Assembly (NCBI GenBank): GCA_043798435.1
Contig: JAZDOR010000039.1
Coordinates: 1-9,527, forward strand
From: JAGUXG01 sp043798435
Lineage (GTDB): Bacteria; UBA9089; UBA9088; JAGUXG01
Direction: 5' to 3'
DNA: 9,527 nt
In this document: in pieces, positions 5,212 through 9,527 of the stretch
How the letters are laid out: each line of letters opens with the position of its first letter
How positions within the stretch are numbered: position 1 is the first letter of the stretch
The notes under the pieces: model-generated
What the model saw: the letters and a program-made list of their open reading frames with translations, nothing else
Told to the model about the DNA's origin: nothing
Databases searched by the model: none
Position numbers and translations under genes: made by a program

Positions 5212-6014
5212 AAGAGGCTCTATACAGGGCAAGAGAAGAGCTTCAGCAAACAGGAATTGAAAGCTTCTGGCTTGACTGTGACCTTCTCCTGGCTCACCTT
5301 TTAAGTATTGACCGAATAGCTCTTTATATCAAACTTAATGAAAGGTTATCCTCTGAGACTCAAAACCGATTCTTTGAGCTTATTGAAAGAAGAATGGCAG
5401 GTGAGCCTGTTGCCTATCTTGTGGGAGAGAAAGAGTTTATGGGGCTTTCCTTCAAGGTCACACCTGATGTTCTAATTCCAAGACCTGAGACAGAAATATT
5501 GGTAGAGGCGGGAATATCTTTAGCCTCTAAGATGAATAGACCGACCATCATAGATGTGGGAACGGGTTCTGGGGCAATAGCCATATCTCTGGCAAAATAC
5601 TTAGAGAACCAGCCCCAGCTCTTCGCCACAGATATATCGGAGGCTGCCTTGCGAATAGCAAGACTGAATGCAGATAGACTGAAAGCAAGGGTCTTCTTCC
5701 TTGCGTCTGATATGCTCTCTGGATTGAAGAATAAGGTTGACCTTATCATCTCCAACCCTCCCTATGTAGAAAGAGGAAATCTTTTGAAGTATGAGCCACA
5801 AATAGCTCTTGATGGAGGGATTGATGGGCTTTCCTTCTATCGCAAGATATTTTCCCAGTCCCAGCCCTTTCTTTCCAGTAATGGTTTCCTTCTTTTAGAG
5901 ATGGGCGCAGGTCAATTTGAGGCTATCTCAGAAATAGCCAAAAGGCAGGGCTTTAGCTTGATAAGTATGATCAAAGACCTGGCTGGAATAGAAAGGGTAT
6001 TGGTAGCAATGTAA
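5202..6014 (+). CDS. prmC: Peptide chain release factor N5-glutamine methyltransferase
   Basis: PrmC (HemK) methylates the glutamine of the GGQ motif in release factors RF1 and RF2 using S-adenosylmethionine, which improves peptide release. The 270-residue protein has the expected order: an N-terminal helical release-factor-binding domain (1-75), RPETE (94-98), the SAM loop DVGTGSGAI (118-126), the acidic strand end ATDIS (142-146), and the glutamine-binding NPPYVE (185-190). EPQIALDGGIDGL (198-210) completes the signature. The start overlaps the end of mdh by 10 bases in another frame, so the two are probably translationally coupled; no strong Shine-Dalgarno is seen. prmC often follows prfA, which is not the case here. 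The stop codon lies inside an 11-bp direct repeat (6011-6021). Confidence 0.95.
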   Translation: MLIKEALYRAREELQQTGIESFWLDCDLLLAHLLSIDRIALYIKLNERLSSETQNRFFELIERRMAGEPVAYLVGEKEFMGLSFKVTPDVLIPRPETEILVEAGISLASKMNRPTIIDVGTGSGAIAISLAKYLENQPQLFATDISEAALRIARLNADRLKARVFFLASDMLSGLKNKVDLIISNPPYVERGNLLKYEPQIALDGGIDGLSFYRKIFSQSQPFLSSNGFLLLEMGAGQFEAISEIAKRQGFSLISMIKDLAGIERVLVAM

Positions 6015-6111
6015 CTACTCATAATCTTGGGGAGAAAGGATATAACAGAAAGACCTGCATTAGAGGTTTCTATACCGAAAAGAAATTGGTTTACAAAAAA
6101 GTAACTACTCA
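6011..6111. repeat. Pair of 11-bp direct repeats 90 bp apart, at the end of prmC
   Basis: GTAACTACTCA occurs at 6011-6021, covering the prmC stop codon, and at 6101-6111, where it abuts the heptamer hairpin. The 79 bases between stay open in the prmC frame after its stop and would read ILGRKDITERPALEV-SIPKRNWFTKK before the next TAA. That composition looks protein-like, but no start or ribosome binding site precedes it. It could be an inserted fragment with a target duplication or the remains of a longer C-terminus. Confidence 0.5.
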
Positions 6112-6187
6112 GGTTCAGAGGTTAAAGGGTTCAAGGTTCACGGTTAATCCTCTTATTCTCTAACCTTGAACCGTGAACCTCAGAACC
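6111..6187. repeat. Eleven-unit heptamer hairpin downstream of prmC
   Basis: It is 77 bp in perfect 7-bp phase. The left units are AGGTTCA, GAGGTTA, AAGGGTT, CAAGGTT and CACGGTT. A short loop AATCCTC-TTATTCT follows, then the right units CTAACCT, TGAACCG, TGAACCT and CAGAACC. The arms pair strongly. The hairpin may end or attenuate the coaE-prmC transcript, but no T-tract follows directly. The rest of this 270-bp gap, 6188-6272, shows only a weak promoter-like stretch. Confidence 0.88.
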
Positions 6188-6272
6188 ATAAACGAACACA
6201 ATTTTTTGCAAACCTGATTTGTTTGGGTATATCTATATCTCAGCAAAAAAGAAGGGAAAGGTGGGGATTAAA

Positions 6273-6277
6273 AGGAG
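6273..6277 (+). promoter_or_regulatory. Shine-Dalgarno site of coaX
   Basis: AGGAG lies 4 bases before GTG 6282, 10 before ATG 6288 and 13 before ATG 6291. It is best placed for 6288, given that pantothenate kinases of this type begin two or three residues before the DIGNTN motif's leading strand. Confidence 0.5.
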
Positions 6278-6287
6278 TTAGGTGCTT

Positions 6288-7019
6288 ATGATGTTTTTGG
6301 CTATAGACATAGGGAATACAAACATATCTTGTGGAATCTTTGAGGAAGAGAGGCTTGTTTCTTCGTTCTCTTTTCCCACAAAAGAATGGAATAGGCTTTT
6401 TGAAAGGGTATCAAACAAGGTAAAAGCCGTTTGTATCTCCTCTGTTGTTCCATCTGTTACTCAGAGTATTATAGATGAGGTAAAGGGGCTTGGAATTTCT
6501 CTCTATTTTGTGAGTCCTGATGACATAGAGACAGACCTTCTTTACCCTAAACAAATTGGGCAGGATAGGATAGCGAATGTGTTAGCGGCAAAAAATCTTT
6601 ACCAGCCTCCAGTCATTATTGTTGACTTTGGAACAGCCACAACCTTTGATGTCATCTCAAAAGATGGGGTTTATCTTGGGGGTGCTATTGCACCAGGGAT
6701 TGAAATATCCTTTTCTGCACTTATTGAAATGTGTGAACTCCTTTCTAAGATTGAGCTTAAACCTCCAAGGGTTTGTATAGGAAAGGATACTGAGCAGGCT
6801 TTGCTTTCAGGTGTATTCTATGGCTTCTCGGCTCAGGTAGATGGAATGGTAAGAAGGATAAAAGAAGAGCTTGGTTCAGAAGCTATGGTGATTGGCACAG
6901 GTGGCATTTCTTCGCTAATATCCAATTTCTGCGAAGAGTTGGATGAGATAAATCCGCACCTCACCCTTTATGGACTGATGTGGGTTTATAAGAAAAGAGG
7001 TAACACTTTAGTCATCTGA
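6288..7019 (+). CDS. coaX: Type III pantothenate kinase
   Basis: CoaX phosphorylates pantothenate with ATP, the first step of coenzyme A synthesis. It belongs to the acetate/sugar kinase fold and differs from type I and II enzymes in weak ATP affinity and lack of CoA feedback. The 243-residue protein (245 if it starts at GTG 6282) carries DIGNTN (7-12), GQDR (91-94, whose Asp is the expected catalytic base), DFGTATTFDV (113-122), GGAIAPG (131-137) and the C-terminal VIGTGG. Length is slightly below the usual 250-260. I chose ATG 6288 for its distance from AGGAG; ATG 6291 would also fit. It lies about 270 bases after prmC, beyond a strong hairpin, so it may have its own promoter. It shares a pathway with coaE in the same window. 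Confidence 0.93.
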   Translation: MMFLAIDIGNTNISCGIFEEERLVSSFSFPTKEWNRLFERVSNKVKAVCISSVVPSVTQSIIDEVKGLGISLYFVSPDDIETDLLYPKQIGQDRIANVLAAKNLYQPPVIIVDFGTATTFDVISKDGVYLGGAIAPGIEISFSALIEMCELLSKIELKPPRVCIGKDTEQALLSGVFYGFSAQVDGMVRRIKEELGSEAMVIGTGGISSLISNFCEELDEINPHLTLYGLMWVYKKRGNTLVI

Positions 7020-7098
7020 AGTAGAGTCTTGGTAATCGGTCATCAGTCATCGGTAAGAGAAACAATTACCGATAACCGATTACCTTGCACTTCAGATG
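7013..7098. terminator. Three-layer hairpin between convergent coaX and phoU, heptamer core
   Basis: The outer stem is CATCTGAAGT (7013-7022) with ACTTCAGATG (7089-7098), perfect over 10 bp. The middle stem is GGTAATCGGT (7031-7040) with ACCGATTACC (7075-7084), also perfect. The inner stem is ATCGGTAA (7049-7056) with TTACCGAT (7066-7073). The core 7031-7084 is in 7-bp units (GGTAATC, GGTCATC, AGTCATC, GGTAAGA, GAAACAA, TTACCGA, TAACCGA). The outer stem includes the coaX stop codon. Placed between convergent genes it probably ends transcription in both directions, although no T-tract is present. Confidence 0.65.
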
Positions 7099-7124
7099 GG
7101 TAAATAGTCACGAAAAGAGGTTAG

Positions 7125-7790
7125 CTAATACTTTGAAACATCCATAGATTCCATCTTTCCAGTAACAAGGAAGACGATTCTTTCGCAGATATTTGTTATT
7201 CTGTCTGCAATCCTCTCTAAGTTATGGGCTGCCCAGATTAGATGTGTGGCACGGGTGATAGTCTTTGGGTCCTCAATCATAAAAGATAGAAGCTCATGGT
7301 AAACCTGTTCATAGAGCATATCTATCTCATCATCCTCTTTGCAGATTCTACGTGCCTCCTCTGCGTTATTGTTCAAAAATGCAGAAAGGGCACCTTTTAG
7401 CATCTCAGTAGCCTTTTGAGCCATCTTAGGAATATCAATAAGCGGCTTGACATGGGGCTTGTCTCCAATCATTATCGTAATCTTGGCTATTCCCTCGGCA
7501 TGGTCGCCCATTCTCTCTAAGTCAACAATGATGTTTAGAAGGGAGATGAGCTTTCTGAGGTCTCCGGCTACAGGTTGCTGGGTAACAATCAGAGCAAGGG
7601 ACTTTTCTTCAATATCCCATCTCTTCCTGTTGATGAGGATGTCATCGGCTATTACCCTCTCTGCGGCTTCCACATTCTTCTCTTTCAGCGACAAAACAGC
7701 CTGCTCTATGGCTTTGTTGACCATCTCTCCCATCTCTATAAGCTCTGTCTGGAGCTCCTGGATAGCATTCTGAAAAGACTCTCTTGACAT
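7125..7790 (-). CDS. phoU: Phosphate signalling/transport regulator PhoU
   Basis: PhoU links the Pst phosphate transporter to the PhoR sensor kinase and damps phosphate uptake when phosphate is plentiful. The 221-residue, all-helical protein is full length and consists of two similar three-helix bundles. The metal-binding repeat motifs are visible as DLERMGDHAEGIAK (90-103) and NLERIADRITNICE (190-203). EEKSLALIVTQQPVAGDLR (61-79) is also typical. The ATG at 7790 is preceded by GAGGT about 4 bases upstream, a moderate ribosome binding site. phoU normally sits with pst genes; here it follows pyrH-frr and no pst gene is in view, so it may be read from that operon or from an unrecognised promoter in the 149-bp gap. 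Confidence 0.95.
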   Translation of the reverse strand: MSRESFQNAIQELQTELIEMGEMVNKAIEQAVLSLKEKNVEAAERVIADDILINRKRWDIEEKSLALIVTQQPVAGDLRKLISLLNIIVDLERMGDHAEGIAKITIMIGDKPHVKPLIDIPKMAQKATEMLKGALSAFLNNNAEEARRICKEDDEIDMLYEQVYHELLSFMIEDPKTITRATHLIWAAHNLERIADRITNICERIVFLVTGKMESMDVSKY

Positions 7791-7869
7791 TTCTACCTCA
7801 TTCTAAAAAACCCCTTTATTTTTTTGTAGCTCTTTGGTGGTAAAATTTCTTTTTTCCTTTGGTTTCAAG

Positions 7870-7896
7870 ATATTTCTTTCAAGTAGCAAGAAATAT
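7870..7896. terminator. Perfect 9-bp hairpin in the frr-phoU gap
   Basis: ATATTTCTT (7870-7878) and AAGAAATAT (7888-7896) pair perfectly around a 9-base loop. It is about 45 bases after the frr stop on the minus strand. The stem is AT-rich and no T-tract follows it, so termination is possible but weakly supported. This gap holds no heptamer array. Confidence 0.3.
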
Positions 7897-7939
7897 AAGG
7901 TTCTATCAGAGCCAGAACAAAAAGGAAATTCCTATATAA

Positions 7940-8494
7940 TCAAGTTTCGCGGATCTCTTTCTCTTTTTCTACTAAAATCTTGTCTATTTTACCAATATAC
8001 TCATCAACAAGCTTTTGAGTCTCATCCTTCATGCTAAAGCTCATATCTTCTGAAATCTCTTTATTCTGCTTCATTCCGTCAATCTCGTGATTTATATCCC
8101 TGCGGACATTTCTTATAGCTACCCTATGCTCTTCTGCCTTATGTTTCACCATTTTATCCAATTCATGCCTTCTCTCTTCTGTTAAGGCAGGAATAGGAAC
8201 CCTGATCACCTCACCATCTGTATTTGGAGATATGCCTAAATTTGCCGCCTGAATCGCTTTGCATATAGCGTCATTTGACTTTTTGTCCCATGGCTGAATA
8301 AGGATAAGCCTTGCCTCAGGAATAGAGACAGAAGCCAATTGATTGATTAACATTGATGAGCCATAATACTCAACCTTTATGTTGGCAAGAAGCAAAGGAG
8401 ATGCTCTGCCAGTCCTTACAGTTGAAAGCTCATGTTCAGTTGCCTTCACTATCTCCTCCATCTTCTCCCTTGTTTCTCTTACTGTCTTTTCCAT
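7940..8494 (-). CDS. frr: Ribosome recycling factor
   Basis: RRF works with EF-G to split the post-termination ribosome into subunits and free the mRNA. The 184-residue protein has the standard length and two-domain layout. The first helix of the three-helix bundle carries STVRTGRASP (24-33). The small beta/alpha/beta domain runs from about 35 to 103, with IPEARLILIQPWDK (58-71) and LGISPNTDGEVIRVPIP (86-102). LTEERR (104-109) and HRVAIRNVRRD (123-133) return to the bundle. A strong Shine-Dalgarno AAGGAGG (8502-8508 on the minus strand) lies 7 bases before the ATG. It is downstream of pyrH on the same strand, the usual bacterial order, but the gap is filled by a heptamer hairpin. Confidence 0.97.
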   Translation of the reverse strand: MEKTVRETREKMEEIVKATEHELSTVRTGRASPLLLANIKVEYYGSSMLINQLASVSIPEARLILIQPWDKKSNDAICKAIQAANLGISPNTDGEVIRVPIPALTEERRHELDKMVKHKAEEHRVAIRNVRRDINHEIDGMKQNKEISEDMSFSMKDETQKLVDEYIGKIDKILVEKEKEIRET

Positions 8495-8501
8495 TGTGCT
8501 A

Positions 8502-8508
8502 CCTCCTT
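8502..8508 (-). promoter_or_regulatory. Shine-Dalgarno site of frr
   Basis: Minus-strand AAGGAGG lies 7 bases before the ATG at 8494, directly after the heptamer hairpin. Confidence 0.75.
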
Positions 8509-8513
8509 AAAAT

Positions 8514-8632
8514 AGCTTTCAGGCGTCAGGTATTTTATTGACCTGATACCTGATAGCCGACAGCTGATGCCTTAAAAGGTTTCAGTCGTCAGGTATTTTA
8601 TTGACCTGACTCCTGATACCTGATAGCTGAAT
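8514..8632. repeat. Seventeen-unit heptamer array between pyrH and frr, a duplicated double hairpin
   Basis: The array is 119 bp, exactly 17 units of 7. Two copies of a hairpin lie 63 bp (nine units) apart: GTCAGGT, ATTTTAT, TGACCTG at 8525-8545 and again at 8588-8608. They are followed by related units (ATACCTG, ATAGCCG, ACAGCTG; ACTCCTG, ATACCTG, ATAGCTG). Each copy folds as TCAGGT...ACCTGA. The array ends one base short of the pyrH stop codon (8634-8636) and about 5 bases beyond the frr Shine-Dalgarno. Confidence 0.92.
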
Positions 8633-8633
8633 G

Positions 8634-9344
8634 CTATCTTCTTACCATTGTTCCTATATCATCTCCCATAATCACCCTTTTGATATTTCCGGAAGATAAG
8701 CTAAAGACAAGGATGGGAAGATGATTTTCTCTACAGAGAGATACAGCCGTGGCATCCATCACACCAAGCTCATCCCTCAGTATATCCATATATGAAAGCT
8801 CATTATATCTTTTGGCAGATGGATCTTTCATTGGGTCACCGCTATATATTCCATCAACATTTGTTGCTTTTAAGAGGATTTCGGCATTGATTTCAGCAGC
8901 CCGCAAAGCTGCTGCAGTATCTGTAGAGAAAAATGGATTGCCTGTGCCGCCTGCAAATATCACTATTCGGCCTTTCTCTAAATGTCTCATTGCCCTCCTT
9001 CTGATATAAGGCTCAGCAACCTTTGCTACCTCAAGGCTGGATAGAACACGGCAGGGAACTCCCATCTTTTCTAATCCATCCTGAAGGGCAAGGGAATTCA
9101 TAATGGTGGCTAACATTCCAACATAGTCAGCCGAGGAACGCTCCATATCCTTTCCTTCACTGTTTCCCCGAAAGATGTTTCCTGCACCTATGCTTATGGC
9201 TATTTCTACACCAAGCCCTTTTACCTCTTTCAATTGTTGGCAGATAGAGGAGACTGCCTCCTGGCTTATTCCATATCCTTTTTTTGATTGCAAAGCCTCT
9301 CCAGATAGTTTCAAAAGCACCCTTTTATATTTAAGATTAGCCAT
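8634..9344 (-). CDS. pyrH: UMP kinase
   Basis: PyrH phosphorylates UMP to UDP in pyrimidine synthesis. It belongs to the amino-acid kinase fold and works as a hexamer, classically activated by GTP and inhibited by UTP. The 236-residue protein is of normal length. Visible motifs are RVLLKLSGEAL (8-18), IGAGNIFRG (52-60), the UMP-binding ADYVGMLATIMN (72-83), AGGTGNPFFSTDTAA (131-145) and KATNVDGIYSGDP (159-171). The ATG at 9344 gives the standard distance to KLSGEAL. It has no Shine-Dalgarno and lies 7 bases below a -10 box, so the message may be leaderless. rpsB and tsf, common upstream neighbours, are absent: the DNA upstream is a promoter and a divergent gene. Confidence 0.97.
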   Translation of the reverse strand: MANLKYKRVLLKLSGEALQSKKGYGISQEAVSSICQQLKEVKGLGVEIAISIGAGNIFRGNSEGKDMERSSADYVGMLATIMNSLALQDGLEKMGVPCRVLSSLEVAKVAEPYIRRRAMRHLEKGRIVIFAGGTGNPFFSTDTAAALRAAEINAEILLKATNVDGIYSGDPMKDPSAKRYNELSYMDILRDELGVMDATAVSLCRENHLPILVFSLSSGNIKRVIMGDDIGTMVRR

Positions 9345-9351
9345 TTATATT

Positions 9352-9381
9352 ATTGTAAATTCTTTTAAGAAAGAGAGTCAA
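9352..9381 (-). promoter_or_regulatory. Promoter of pyrH
   Basis: On the minus strand TTGACT (9376-9381) and TACAAT (9352-9357), each five of six to consensus, are separated by 18 bases. Seven bases lie between TACAAT and the ATG at 9344, so transcription should begin at or next to the start codon. Confidence 0.6.
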
Positions 9382-9440
9382 TATATATATTTCCCATATT
9401 TCGCACCCTACAATAGGGATTAGCTAAACTTTTTGAACTT

Positions 9441-9470
9441 TTGAAAAAATACTTAAGGTTTATACATAAT
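9441..9470 (+). promoter_or_regulatory. Possible promoter of the gene at the right edge
   Basis: TTGAAA (9441-9446) and CATAAT (9465-9470), each five of six to consensus, are 18 bases apart. The leader to ATG 9490 would be about 13 bases and has no Shine-Dalgarno. The surroundings are very AT-rich, so other boxes can be drawn. Confidence 0.35.
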
Positions 9471-9489
9471 ATGCCGATATATAATATGT

Positions 9490-9527
9490 ATGCAACCTAT
9501 TTCTGAAGATAAGATCAAATACTTCGC
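9490..9527 (+). CDS. 5' end of an unidentified gene running off the window
   Basis: From ATG 9490 the frame reads MQPISEDKIKYF and continues to the last base without a stop. The other ATG nearby (9486) closes after six codons. The fragment is divergent from pyrH and lies below a promoter-like sequence. Twelve residues are too few to identify a family, and the frame could be open by chance. Confidence 0.35.
   Translation, partial: MQPISEDKIKYF

Noticed and set aside
6188..6272. Riboswitch or firm promoter ahead of coaX
   Set aside because: TTGCAA and TATATC at 16 bases spacing are weak, and no conserved riboswitch core is recognised.
9480..9485. Consensus TATAAT near the right edge as the promoter of the edge gene
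   Set aside because: It lies only 4 bases before the proposed ATG, too close to drive transcription of that start; the region is simply AT-rich.
1..9527. tRNA or rRNA genes
   Set aside because: No cloverleaf with GTTC(G/A)A and CCA-end context was found in the gaps; GGTTCAA-type strings at 6111-6187 belong to a heptamer array.

Overview
The window is bacterial chromosomal DNA, AT-rich by eye. It holds core bacterial genes: UMP kinase, ribosome recycling factor, PrmC, type III pantothenate kinase and dephospho-CoA kinase. I cannot place the organism. Housekeeping genes broken up by hairpin repeats, mixed with an IS and a MITE-like element, resemble genomes of uncultured candidate phyla, but that is an impression and not a classification.

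Layout. (1) Bases 1-995: an IS982-family insertion sequence whose outer end coincides with the window start. Its other end cuts off a minus-strand gene for a membrane-anchored or exported protein, probably a beta-propeller. (2) Bases 1229-1817: non-coding DNA with a large nested hairpin (1416-1586) and a 156-bp MITE-like element (1671-1826) flanked by a perfect 7-bp duplication. The MITE sits in the last codons of the next gene. (3) 1818-2954, minus: a sugar-phosphate nucleotidyltransferase. (4) 3155-7019, plus: coaE, archease, malate/lactate dehydrogenase, prmC and coaX. The first four probably form one transcription unit; coaX follows a 270-bp gap. (5) 7125-9344, minus: pyrH, frr and phoU, transcribed towards coaX. 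(6) 9345-9527: a promoter region and the first codons of a plus-strand gene that runs off the window.

Function. coaX and coaE are the first and last steps from pantothenate to coenzyme A. pyrH-frr is a widely conserved bacterial pair, here without tsf in front and with phoU behind. prmC and frr both serve translation termination and recycling. Archease normally activates the RNA ligase RtcB, which is not in this window.

Most striking is the intergenic DNA. Seven spacers contain inverted repeats built of 7-bp units, in most cases with no phase slip over the whole array (23 consecutive units in one, 17 in another). The heptamer sequence differs between loci, but the architecture is constant: one arm of direct heptamers and a second arm of their reverse complements. 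A second theme is that genes next to recognisable promoters start within a few bases of the predicted transcription start and lack a Shine-Dalgarno site, whereas several genes without such a promoter close to the start (mdh, frr, coaX and the transposase) have one.
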